From Dyadobacter sp. CY343 (GTDB lineage: Bacteria; Bacteroidota; Bacteroidia; Cytophagales; Spirosomataceae), in the NCBI RefSeq assembly GCF_021390335.1, contig NZ_JAJUXK010000001.1, positions 682,001 through 746,000 of the forward strand: DNA of 64,000 bases, read 5' to 3'. The notes beneath the pieces were generated by a model. The model worked only from the letters and a program-made list of their open reading frames with translations. It ran no database searches and was not told where the DNA came from. Below, one piece after another: positions 45,348-53,614 of the stretch. The translations under genes and the position numbers were made by a program. Position 1 is the first letter of the stretch; each line of letters begins with the position of its first letter.

Positions 45348-47027
45348 ATGAAGATTCATTTTACAAAGGCTGCATTTCTTCTCATTTTCGGGTTAGTAAC
45401 GACAATCTCCAATCTAAGTGCTCAAAAATATGCAAGTGGGCCGCAGGTGCTATCTTTCTTTTCCGATGCAGACGATACGGATCAGCCTTACGGACTATAT
45501 CTTCCACCGAATTACGACGAAAATAAAAAGTACCCGTTAGTTGTAATGCTGCACGGTGCGGGTTCTAATCATCGGCTTGCATTGAAGCGGGTTTTTGGCA
45601 AAACCAATGAAGAGGGTGAAACGGATGTGGAAGCTTCCCGGTATTTCCAAAAGTGGGATGATGTCGATTTCATCGTTGCATCGGTATATGCCCGCGGAAC
45701 TGCCGGCTACCAGGGCATTCCCGAGCAGGATGTTTATGATATGCTGGATGATGTTAAAAGGCGCTTTAAGGTTGACGAGAATAAAATTTATCTGACCGGT
45801 CTTTCAATGGGTGGAGGCGGAACACTTTGGATCGGGCTGACCCGACCTGATATCTGGGCAGCGATTGCGCCCGTCTGTCCAGCGCCGCCAGCAGGTACTT
45901 TTGACCTGGCGACTAATGCTTTGAATTTTCCTATACACTTTTTTCACGGCGATGCAGATCCGGTTGTGCCTGTGGAAGGCACGCGCAAGTGGGTGAGTCA
46001 TTTGCAGGATATTGGTGTGGAAGTGAGTTATAAAGAGTTTGTGGATGTGAAGCACGATAGCTGGGTAAGTGCGTACGATAATCAATTCATATTCGAATGG
46101 TTTGGGCACGCGGAGAGAAATCCCTATCCGGACCGGGTGAGGTTTGTGAGCAAGCTTTACAAGTATAATAAGTCATTTTGGGTGACTTTCGATAAAATCC
46201 AGCAGGGTACTTTGGCTGAGATCGATGCGAATCTTGCTAAACCCAATGCCCTGGAAATTACGACCAAAAATTTGGACGCATTCACATTGAACCTGAAAAA
46301 CCATCCGAAGTTCAAACCAGGAACACTCACTGTGAAGCTCGACGGTGTCAATCTTTCAATAAAAACAGACAGTACAACTTCATTTTCAAAAAACGGCGGA
46401 GCTTGGGCAGTCGCGCCTAATGCGGTTGCAACTGCCTCTAGTAAAAGGAAAGGAGCGGAGGGACCTATTCTCGACGCATTTTCCACGCGTCACGTTTATG
46501 TATACGGAACTGCTGACAATCCTTCACCGGAGGAACTGACGAAACGGCTGGAAATTGCAAACACGGCAGCGAACTGGTCGCAATACCGCGGAGAGTTTTT
46601 GGGCAGGATCATGTTTTTCCCTCGTGTGCTGTCAGATAAGGAAGTCCGGCCCAGTGATCTGGAAAGCAGTAACCTAATACTTTTTGGTACAAAAGAAACG
46701 AATTCTTATATAGCCAAATTTGCGGACAAGCTTCCAATGCATTTAAATCCGGCTGACAAGACGCACGGTCTGTTTTACGTTTTTCCAATGAATAAGCATT
46801 ATGTTGCAGTCAATTCGGGCTTGCCGTGGTGGATTGGGACAGAAGATCAGGGTTATCCGTTTGTGCCGGTGATGCACCGCAAGTTGTCTGAATATAAAGA
46901 CTTTCTCTTATTTAAAGACAGCGCGAAAAACATTGTGACGGACGGTCACTTTACACCCGAATGGAAGCTTCCCGAAGATGTTAAGACCAAACTCTCAGCC
47001 TCAGGTGCTGTGAATTTTAACAAATAG
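45348..47027 (+). CDS. Secreted alpha/beta-hydrolase (carboxylesterase/PHB-depolymerase-like) with C-terminal extension
   Basis: The 559-residue protein has a signal peptide (cleavage near LSAQ, residue 26). The hydrolase domain (about 30-255) shows VVMLHGAGSNHRLALKRV, the nucleophile elbow YLTGLSMGGGGT (S153), D204 in HGDADPVVP, and H236 in VKHDSWVS, a complete Ser-Asp-His triad. Residues 255-559 form a beta-rich extension I do not recognise, including RHVYVYGTADNPSPEEL. It may cleave an acyl or acetyl ester of a polysaccharide. The sugar-isomerase-like gene follows 25 bp downstream and is probably co-transcribed. Confidence 0.85.
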   Translation: MKIHFTKAAFLLIFGLVTTISNLSAQKYASGPQVLSFFSDADDTDQPYGLYLPPNYDENKKYPLVVMLHGAGSNHRLALKRVFGKTNEEGETDVEASRYFQKWDDVDFIVASVYARGTAGYQGIPEQDVYDMLDDVKRRFKVDENKIYLTGLSMGGGGTLWIGLTRPDIWAAIAPVCPAPPAGTFDLATNALNFPIHFFHGDADPVVPVEGTRKWVSHLQDIGVEVSYKEFVDVKHDSWVSAYDNQFIFEWFGHAERNPYPDRVRFVSKLYKYNKSFWVTFDKIQQGTLAEIDANLAKPNALEITTKNLDAFTLNLKNHPKFKPGTLTVKLDGVNLSIKTDSTTSFSKNGGAWAVAPNAVATASSKRKGAEGPILDAFSTRHVYVYGTADNPSPEELTKRLEIANTAANWSQYRGEFLGRIMFFPRVLSDKEVRPSDLESSNLILFGTKETNSYIAKFADKLPMHLNPADKTHGLFYVFPMNKHYVAVNSGLPWWIGTEDQGYPFVPVMHRKLSEYKDFLLFKDSAKNIVTDGHFTPEWKLPEDVKTKLSASGAVNFNK

Positions 47028-47052
47028 AAACATTACTTTTTATAAATAACCG

Positions 47053-47937
47053 ATGAACTACGACGAAAAGATTTCGAGGAAATCCTTCATGAAGGCCGGC
47101 GCAATGCTCCTGGCGACTCCGATGCTTTCCAAAATAAACTGGGAGCAAAAGGCGGCATCCAAAATTGGTTTGCAGCTTTATACGCTCCGCAACGAACTGT
47201 CCAAAGACCTGCTGGGAACACTGAAAAAAGTGTCTTCAATTGGTTATAAGGAAGTTGAGCTTTTTGGCTATAACGACGGTAAATTCTTTGGTAAAACGCC
47301 AAAGGAATTCAAGAAAATCCTGGGCGACCTTGGTCTGGATCCGGTGAGTGGGCATTATGGTGCCGGTGTTGAGAATACAAAAGCGATCGGTAGTCTGAGC
47401 AACAATTGGCAGCAAGCTGTTGACGATGCGGCTGAAATCGGTCAGAAGTATGCAGTATGTGCTTATTTGACGGAAGGTGAGCGCAAAACGATCGATCAAT
47501 ACAAAAGCTATGTAGACCTGTTCAATAAGTCGGGAGAAGTGGCTAAGAAAGCGGGTCTGCAATTCGGCTACCACAACCATGATTTTGAATTCAAGAAAAT
47601 CGACGGACAGCTTCCTTACGATCTGATTGCTTCTACTGATTCGAACCTGGTGAAGCTGGAACTCGACCTTTACTGGATCGTGAAAGCGGGAATGGATCCT
47701 GTTGATCTTTTCAAGAAATACCCGGGCCGTTTCCCACTTTGGCACGTGAAAGACATGGATAAAGGTGACCAATCATTTGCAGAAGTTGGTACCGGCTCTA
47801 TCGATTTCAAAAAGATATTTGCAGCAAGAAAAACAGCTGGCCTGACACATTTCTTTGTAGAGCAGGATGTAGCCAAGAGACCTCCGCTGGAGGCGATTGA
47901 GATCAGTTTTCAGAATGTGACCAAGATGAAAGTATAG
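47053..47937 (+). CDS. Sugar phosphate isomerase/epimerase-like TIM-barrel protein
   Basis: The 294-residue protein belongs to the xylose-isomerase-like TIM-barrel (AP endonuclease 2) superfamily: KIGLQLYTLRNELSKD starts the barrel, then YKEVELFGYNDGKFFGK, FGYHNHDFEFKKIDG with metal-binding His residues, and FPLWHVKDMDKGDQSF. The N-terminus, with ISRKSFMKAGAMLLATPMLS, looks like a signal that keeps a Tat-like form but has only one Arg, so export is probable and the route uncertain. It likely acts on a sugar released by the upstream hydrolase. Confidence 0.85.
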   Translation: MNYDEKISRKSFMKAGAMLLATPMLSKINWEQKAASKIGLQLYTLRNELSKDLLGTLKKVSSIGYKEVELFGYNDGKFFGKTPKEFKKILGDLGLDPVSGHYGAGVENTKAIGSLSNNWQQAVDDAAEIGQKYAVCAYLTEGERKTIDQYKSYVDLFNKSGEVAKKAGLQFGYHNHDFEFKKIDGQLPYDLIASTDSNLVKLELDLYWIVKAGMDPVDLFKKYPGRFPLWHVKDMDKGDQSFAEVGTGSIDFKKIFAARKTAGLTHFFVEQDVAKRPPLEAIEISFQNVTKMKV

Positions 47938-47941
47938 GAAT

Positions 47942-47975
47942 AAAAAAAGACCCGGCCGCATAGCAGCCGGGTCTT
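47942..47975 (-). terminator. Terminator of the atp operon (minus strand), possibly bidirectional
   Basis: A perfect 10-bp inverted repeat (AAGACCCGGC at 47947-47956 and GCCGGGTCTT at 47966-47975) has a 9-nt loop. The plus strand carries seven A residues at its left end, so reading leftward on the minus strand gives a stem plus T-run after atpH. It also lies after the plus-strand isomerase gene, but with no T-run there. Confidence 0.8.
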
Positions 47976-47997
47976 CCAAATTATGCAGATAAAAATT

Positions 47998-48534
47998 TCA
48001 GTTTGTTAACTGTAATTTAAGTTCATTCAACCTGCTCCTTAAAGATGCGTCAATCTGACGATCTTCAATAGTCAATACATATCCGCCGATAATGGCTGGA
48101 TTGATCTTCTCGGCAAGTTGTACCGTTCTTCCTGTTGCGGATTTAACGATTTCTTTAAATTGCTGACGCAGTTCCTCAGTAAGCGGCGTAGTAGTCACTA
48201 CGGTTGCTTTCTGGATTCCCTGGTTCAGGTTATATGCTTTTATAAATTCGTTTGCAATTTCATCCAGGATCGACTCACGGTTCTTTTTGGTGATGATCTT
48301 GAAGATCGCATAAGACACCGGGTTAACGCGCGCTTCGAACAGGGCTTTCAGAATACCTGATTTCTTCTCGTGACGAACAACAGGGCTTTTCAATGCAAGC
48401 ATCAAACCTCTGTTTTTGTCGGCAGTGTCTTTGAACAAAATCATATCCTGGTAAACCGCTTCAAGCACATTCTGCTCTTTCGCGAGTTCAATCAGCGATT
48501 TTGCATATCTGGCAGCTACTATACTTACTGACAT
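47998..48534 (-). CDS. atpH: F1Fo ATP synthase subunit delta
   Basis: AtpH links the F1 head to the stator. The 178-residue protein starts MSVSIVAARYAKSLIELAKE and has the C-terminal IIGGYVLTIEDRQIDASLRS, both typical of the delta subunit, with a helical middle part. It is the last gene of the visible operon: atpF lies 14 bp upstream, and a terminator follows. In many bacteria atpA and atpG come next, but here they do not. Confidence 0.93.
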   Translation of the reverse strand: MSVSIVAARYAKSLIELAKEQNVLEAVYQDMILFKDTADKNRGLMLALKSPVVRHEKKSGILKALFEARVNPVSYAIFKIITKKNRESILDEIANEFIKAYNLNQGIQKATVVTTTPLTEELRQQFKEIVKSATGRTVQLAEKINPAIIGGYVLTIEDRQIDASLRSRLNELKLQLTN

Positions 48535-48548
48535 CGTAAATCAAATGT

Positions 48549-49043
48549 TTAATTAAGACGTGCAGAAGAAGCAAGTTCCGCGATCAAATTTTCCTGAGCT
48601 TCCTTATCTTTCAATTCACGCTGCAATACTTTTTCAGCGATTTCAAGAGAAAGTGTAGCTACTTCTTTTCTAATTTTTGATACTGCCAGCTGCTGTTCGT
48701 TACGGATCGCAGCTTGCGCATTTTCTATCATTTTCTGCGCTTCGACGGCCGCTTTATCTTTCGATTCAGCAATCGTACGGTCAGCCGCATCTTTTGCTTC
48801 GCGAAGGATCTGATCACGAACTGCATTCGCCTCAGCGATCAGTTTTTCGTTGTCAGATTTCAACTGGATCATTTCAGCTCTGGTTTTTTCAGCCAGGTCC
48901 AATGCGCCCTGAATTTCGTTTTCACGGTCTTTAAGTCCTTTGATGATTGGTTTCCAGGCGAATTTGGCAAGGATAAAAACCACCAATAAGAATACTACAA
49001 GCATCCAGAATATAAGACCTGGGTTTGGAGTAAGCAATGACAT
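48549..49043 (-). CDS. atpF: F1Fo ATP synthase subunit b
   Basis: The 164-residue protein has one membrane helix at the N-terminus (LIFWMLVVFLLVVFILAKFA) and a long charged coiled coil (KDRENEIQGALDLAEKTRAE onward), the peripheral stalk. The motif FAWKPIIKGL after the helix is characteristic. It lies 128 bp after atpE, which is the widest gap in the operon and contains a hairpin. Confidence 0.95.
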   Translation of the reverse strand: MSLLTPNPGLIFWMLVVFLLVVFILAKFAWKPIIKGLKDRENEIQGALDLAEKTRAEMIQLKSDNEKLIAEANAVRDQILREAKDAADRTIAESKDKAAVEAQKMIENAQAAIRNEQQLAVSKIRKEVATLSLEIAEKVLQRELKDKEAQENLIAELASSARLN

Positions 49044-49079
49044 AGAATAATGAGTTTAAGTGTAAGTAGCTCTCTTTTT

Positions 49080-49110
49080 TCAAAAATCGTGGAAGCCTAT
49101 TGCTTCCACG
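49080..49110 (-). terminator. Hairpin between atpE and atpF (probable attenuator)
   Basis: CGTGGAAGC (49088-49096) and GCTTCCACG (49102-49110) form a perfect 9-bp stem with a 5-nt loop. On the minus strand it is followed by ATTTTTGAAAAAAG, a T-rich but interrupted tract. It lies 61 bp beyond the atpE stop and inside the operon, so it would act as partial terminator or as a 3' stabiliser of the atpB-atpE message. Confidence 0.65.
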
Positions 49111-49171
49111 AAGAGTTTCATTTTACTTCTCGGCCTAATGCATTTGAAGTAAGGACTAAGTCCAGTGTCGA

Positions 49172-49447
<276 letters not shown>

Positions 49448-49479
49448 TTAAAATATAATTGATAAAAAGAGATTCAGAA

Positions 49480-50574
49480 TCAATGTCCGTGGTCAGCATG
49501 GCTATGTTCTTCAATAGCGCTGCCGATGTACATGGACGATAAAAGGGTAAAGATAAATGCCTGGATAAATGCGACCATGATCTCGATAAAGTTGAGGAAC
49601 AAGGCGAAAAGCGAAATAACCGGCGCGATTACGAAACTTTGGAATATAAAGATCAGACCGAAAAGACTTAAAAGGATAATGTGGCCCGCAGTAATGTTGG
49701 CAAAAAGCCGCACCATTAATGAGAAAGGCTTCATAAATACACCTACGATCTCAACCGGGATCATAATCAGCAACAATGGAACTGGTACGCCGGTTGGTTT
49801 TACAAGGTGCTTATAGTAGTGTCCGTTTGCATTCAGGTGAACGATGATGAAGGTTAAAACCGCTAGCGTCATTGTTACTGCGATATTACCTGTCAGGTTA
49901 GCCGATCCCGGAAGCAAGCCCATGATATTGTTGATCAGAATAAAGAAGAACAATGTGAGCAGGTAAGGAAGGTATTTTTCGTATTTCGGACCCACGTTTG
50001 GTTTCACAACTTCGTCGCGGATAAAAAGGATGATAACCTCCATCGCGGACTGAAACCCTTTGGGAGCCTTATTCTTGTTGTTTTTATAAAAACTGGCAAT
50101 GCTTGTGAAAACAAGTATCAGAATAACTGCGCTGATCAGCATTGACGCTACATTCTTGGTAATGGAGAAATCGTAGATCTTGCGGGATTCGTCAACGGGA
50201 ACAATCTGCTCGGAATCACCGTGAACCAGGTGGTAACCGTTGTATTCGTGGTGCTCGTTGTGGAAGTTAGAAGAAGAAAAAACTTCAAGTCCCCGGTCTG
50301 CTGAATAAAGGATAACCGGAAGTGGTATTACTACACCGTGGGTGATTTCCCATTCGTGAGAGTCAGCAATATGGTGCATGATCATGCTGCCGATATCGAA
50401 CTTCGCTTCTGACTCTTCAAGCTTATGTTCAATTTTATGCTCCTCCTCATTAATGCTTTCAGTCACCTTTTCGTGCTCATGCTGAGTAGGTTCGTCGGCA
50501 CTTGCCGGAACGCTGAAAAGGCAGGTAGTAGCTACCAGGGCAACTGCAAAAAAACGTTTGATATAGATATACAT
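49480..50574 (-). CDS. atpB: F1Fo ATP synthase subunit a
   Basis: The 364-residue protein holds the proton half-channels. The essential arginine is R289 in LMVRLFANITAGHII. The N-terminus has a true signal-like segment (RFFAVALVATTCLFSVPASA) followed by an acidic, His-rich region of about 110 residues (HEHEKVTESINEEEHKIEHK); this extension is common in Bacteroidota but absent from the shorter E. coli protein. The C-terminus ends in HSHADHGH. It lies 24 bp after the small membrane protein gene. Confidence 0.95.
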   Translation of the reverse strand: MYIYIKRFFAVALVATTCLFSVPASADEPTQHEHEKVTESINEEEHKIEHKLEESEAKFDIGSMIMHHIADSHEWEITHGVVIPLPVILYSADRGLEVFSSSNFHNEHHEYNGYHLVHGDSEQIVPVDESRKIYDFSITKNVASMLISAVILILVFTSIASFYKNNKNKAPKGFQSAMEVIILFIRDEVVKPNVGPKYEKYLPYLLTLFFFILINNIMGLLPGSANLTGNIAVTMTLAVLTFIIVHLNANGHYYKHLVKPTGVPVPLLLIMIPVEIVGVFMKPFSLMVRLFANITAGHIILLSLFGLIFIFQSFVIAPVISLFALFLNFIEIMVAFIQAFIFTLLSSMYIGSAIEEHSHADHGH

Positions 50575-50598
50575 AAATGCTTGAAATACTATGCTTTG

Positions 50599-50958
50599 TC
50601 AATCGCGGCGCAAGTTACGATACAAACCATATATTTCAAAACATGTATAAAATAAATAGAGTGCAAAAAAGTTGATAACAAATAGGAATGAATCAGTTTG
50701 CCCCTGATATAAAAATGCAGCGATGAATACCAAGCTGAGTATGATACGCGCAACGGTGAAGGAAAGGTAAAAAGTGACAAATTTCTCCCGGTTGTTTCGT
50801 AATCCTATTTCCATCAGCCGGTGACCTAAAAAAGACAATCCAACAAAGAAGATCAGAATGTACCATATATAGGAGTGAAGAATGGATCCCGGGTAAAAGT
50901 ATTGAACAAGGAATAATACAATTCCCAAAAAGACTGTCGCTAAAATCGTACGTAACAT
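50599..50958 (-). CDS. Small four-helix membrane protein of the atp operon (AtpI-like)
   Basis: Start ATG 50958 (119 residues) avoids overlap with the upstream AtpZ-like gene; the longest frame would run 76 bp into it. The protein has four hydrophobic helices (LRTILATVFLGIVLFLVQYF, IWYILIFFVGLSFLGHRL, LSFTVARIILSLVFIAAFLY, FVINFFALYLFYTCFEI). Position and topology fit an ATP synthase assembly factor of the AtpI kind, but the sequence does not show a clear family motif. Confidence 0.7.
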   Translation of the reverse strand: MLRTILATVFLGIVLFLVQYFYPGSILHSYIWYILIFFVGLSFLGHRLMEIGLRNNREKFVTFYLSFTVARIILSLVFIAAFLYQGQTDSFLFVINFFALYLFYTCFEIYGLYRNLRRD

Positions 50959-50981
50959 TTGTAATAATAGGATAGACCGGT

Positions 50982-51230
50982 TTACGGTTTTGAAAAACTC
51001 CGGATCAGCATATAAAGCGAGCCGGCGATAGATGTGAGCGACAGTATAAGGGTCCAAACGGGCACCCCATTTTGCTGGTGATTGTCAAGCCAATACCCTC
51101 CATAAGTAAAGAGCAGAATTGTGCCGAGCATCTGAGTGGCCAGCCCGGAATATTTTAAAAACTTGGAAGACTGATTTTTAACCAACAGCTTCCCGTTTTC
51201 CTTTCCGTTCCCTGTGCTTTCGCTGTCCAT
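50982..51230 (-). CDS. AtpZ/AtpI-family protein
   Basis: The 82-residue protein has a polar N-terminus and two membrane helices (SGLATQMLGTILLFTYGGYW and VWTLILSLTSIAGSLYML). YGGYWLDNH followed by a second helix is the usual AtpZ/AtpI pattern. These proteins help assemble the c-ring or move Mg2+/Ca2+. It is the first gene of the minus-strand atp operon and faces porW divergently across 135 bp. Confidence 0.88.
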   Translation of the reverse strand: MDSESTGNGKENGKLLVKNQSSKFLKYSGLATQMLGTILLFTYGGYWLDNHQQNGVPVWTLILSLTSIAGSLYMLIRSFSKP

Positions 51231-51365
51231 GGTGAAGGTTGATAATATTAAGGTAAAATTGCTCCAAATTTCACAAATGCCATTATCTTCGATACGGTTT
51301 TATTTAAAATGCCGTTTTAGTTTTCTAGTAAGAAGAAGAAAAGCACCATCACTAATACCATCCTT

Positions 51366-53564
51366 GTGATCGAAAGTTTTGCCTCTCATATCAGAAGAAT
51401 CACACTTTACCTTGCGCTTTCTATCTTGCTGACAGCTTGTTCGCAGTTCAGTACGAGGCCGGGAGCAGTGAATTTTCACAATATTTCTGCCAGATACAAT
51501 GCGTATTTTATGGCTGAACAGGATATGCTCGAAGCTGAGTTCGCGATGAAAAAGGCATTTAAAGAAGATTATAACCAGCTTCTGCCCATATTGCTGCCGA
51601 TGGATTCTATCCTGGCGCAACCTGTAAAGCCACAGCTGGATAATGCGATCAGAAAAGCTTCGATCGTCGCAGAAAAGCACCAGAACAGCAAGTGGCTGGA
51701 TAACAGTTATATTGTTTTGGGCAAATCCAGACTTTATTTGGGACAGTGGGCGGATGGTTTGGAAGCATTGCGATATGTATATGCCAATGGTCGCGATGAG
51801 AATGATAAAAATGACGCATTGATCCTGTTAATGCGTGCCTACATTGTCAGGAAGGATTATTCCAATGCATTGGGTGTGGCTGAGCACCTTAGTCAGCAAG
51901 CTCTTGACAAGTCTTCCATCCGGGATTTTTATCTGACAAAAGCATATCTCCACCAGCAAAACGGTGAATACCTCACTTCCGTCGCGATTCTGGAAGAGAC
52001 TTTTCCATTGTTGAAAAAATCCATTGAAACTGCCCGCATTCATTTTGCTGCTGCTCAGATGTATGACAGGCTGGGCCAATATGCATTAGCGAACAAGCAT
52101 TACCGGAGCGTATCCAAAAACCGGCCTTCCTACGATCTCGGTTTCTATTCGGCTATGAATTCGCTGCAAAACGAAGTGGTGCTGAATCCAAATAAAGATC
52201 TGAACTCAATCGGGTTTGATAAAATGCTGCGCGACAGAAAAAACGACGATTTACGGGACAGGATCTATTTCACAATGGGTTTGCTGGCTGAACACAGAAA
52301 GCAAATTCCGGAGGCGGTAGGATATCTGCAAAAAGCCGCAGTCGCTTCAAAAGGGAATTTACAGCAAAAAGCATATACTTACCTGCAACTGGCCAGGATC
52401 AATTATGAGTCGCTGGAAAACTTCGAAGTCTCAAAAGCATATTACGACAGTGCATTGACAATACTTCCCCGTGAAGCACCGGAATATCTGCTTGTATCAG
52501 AAAGAAAACGTGCCCTGGATAGTTTTGTGGCTGAATATACCATTGTTACGACAGAAGACAGCCTGCAAAATCTTGCCAAAATGAACCCGGCCGCGCTGGA
52601 TAATAAAATTGACGCCATTATTGAGGATCAGGAAAAGCGCAGGCTGGAAGCGGAGGCAAACGAGCGAAAAGCAGCATTGGTAGCGCAGAATGTAAATAAT
52701 CAAGGTGTTCCAAATCCGCTCGCAAATGGAAACGAACGTCGCTGGGAATTGTATGATCCCGCATTGATCAATCAGGCAAAACTGGATTTCAAGAGAATAT
52801 GGGGAAACCGACCGCTGGAAGATGACTGGCGCAGAAGCAGCCGGCCTTTGCAGGCCTCATCCGGCAATAATCCGGCAGGCACTGACAGTACAAGTGCGGT
52901 AAATACGCTGGTAGCTGACCAAGGTTTGAAAAAAGGTACGCCCGAGTGGAACCAGGCCCACGATCTGCTGAAAAAGAACGTCCCGCTGACAGATGCACAG
53001 CTTGCTGAGTCGCAACTGAAAAAGGAAACTGCATTGTACGGTCTGGGTAAAATTTACAGATTTGACCTCAAAGAGTCACAGCGCGCGATCGCGACTTTTA
53101 ACAGAATGCTGAGCGAATATCCCCAAACGCAGTACAAGGACGAAATATATTATCTTTTGTACCTGAGCTACGAAGAGGAAAACCAGAACAAAGCTTCCTG
53201 GAAATCAAAGCTTCTGAGCGAATTCCCCAACTCAACTTATGCCCGGCTGGTCAGCAAATCCGCAGATGCTGCCGGTAACTCAGGCAACCCTATTAAAGAA
53301 TATGAGGCGGCTTACATGCTTTATTCAAAAGGCGAATATGTGAAAGCGCTGGAAGATATCGAGCGGAATTTACCCGCTTACAAAGGTGGTTCAATGGAGG
53401 ATAAATTTGCGTTGCTCCGGGTTTTTCTGATCGGTAAAGTAAGAGGCAAAGAGGCTTACGGTCAGGCGATAACGGAATTTATGCGGCTATATCCGGCCAG
53501 CGTATATCTGCCTCGGTTAAAGGAAATGCAGGAATTCAATTCCCTGTCTATGGGTAAAAGGTAA
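51366..53564 (+). CDS. PorW/SprE-like type IX secretion lipoprotein with TPR repeats
   Basis: The 732-residue protein has a lipoprotein signal (HIRRITLYLALSILLTAC, lipobox LTAC). The start is GTG 51366; no ATG precedes the signal. The mature start FHNISARYNAYFMAEQDMLE is typical of PorW/SprE, and tetratricopeptide-like helices fill most of the protein (AYTYLQLARINYESLENFEV, AIATFNRMLSEYPQTQYKDE). PorW/SprE helps the T9SS motor and gliding machinery. A T9SS cargo protease is encoded at 29777-31441. PBP1A begins 50 bp downstream behind its own promoter box. Confidence 0.87.
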   Translation: MIESFASHIRRITLYLALSILLTACSQFSTRPGAVNFHNISARYNAYFMAEQDMLEAEFAMKKAFKEDYNQLLPILLPMDSILAQPVKPQLDNAIRKASIVAEKHQNSKWLDNSYIVLGKSRLYLGQWADGLEALRYVYANGRDENDKNDALILLMRAYIVRKDYSNALGVAEHLSQQALDKSSIRDFYLTKAYLHQQNGEYLTSVAILEETFPLLKKSIETARIHFAAAQMYDRLGQYALANKHYRSVSKNRPSYDLGFYSAMNSLQNEVVLNPNKDLNSIGFDKMLRDRKNDDLRDRIYFTMGLLAEHRKQIPEAVGYLQKAAVASKGNLQQKAYTYLQLARINYESLENFEVSKAYYDSALTILPREAPEYLLVSERKRALDSFVAEYTIVTTEDSLQNLAKMNPAALDNKIDAIIEDQEKRRLEAEANERKAALVAQNVNNQGVPNPLANGNERRWELYDPALINQAKLDFKRIWGNRPLEDDWRRSSRPLQASSGNNPAGTDSTSAVNTLVADQGLKKGTPEWNQAHDLLKKNVPLTDAQLAESQLKKETALYGLGKIYRFDLKESQRAIATFNRMLSEYPQTQYKDEIYYLLYLSYEEENQNKASWKSKLLSEFPNSTYARLVSKSADAAGNSGNPIKEYEAAYMLYSKGEYVKALEDIERNLPAYKGGSMEDKFALLRVFLIGKVRGKEAYGQAITEFMRLYPASVYLPRLKEMQEFNSLSMGKR

Positions 53565-53577
53565 TTTCCTTAAATCC

Positions 53578-53585
53578 TATCTTTG
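53578..53585 (+). promoter_or_regulatory. -7 box (TATCTTTG) before the PBP1A gene
   Basis: TATCTTTG is an exact TAnnTTTG match, 29 bp before the ATG at 53615. No clear -33 element is seen. Confidence 0.5.
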
Positions 53586-53614
53586 TTAAACTTCAATAAA
53601 TAATCCACATCCTG

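Noticed and set aside
50959..51057. N-terminal extension of the AtpI-like protein
   Set aside because: It overlaps the AtpZ-like gene by 76 bp; ATG 50958 falls after that gene and begins the first membrane helix.
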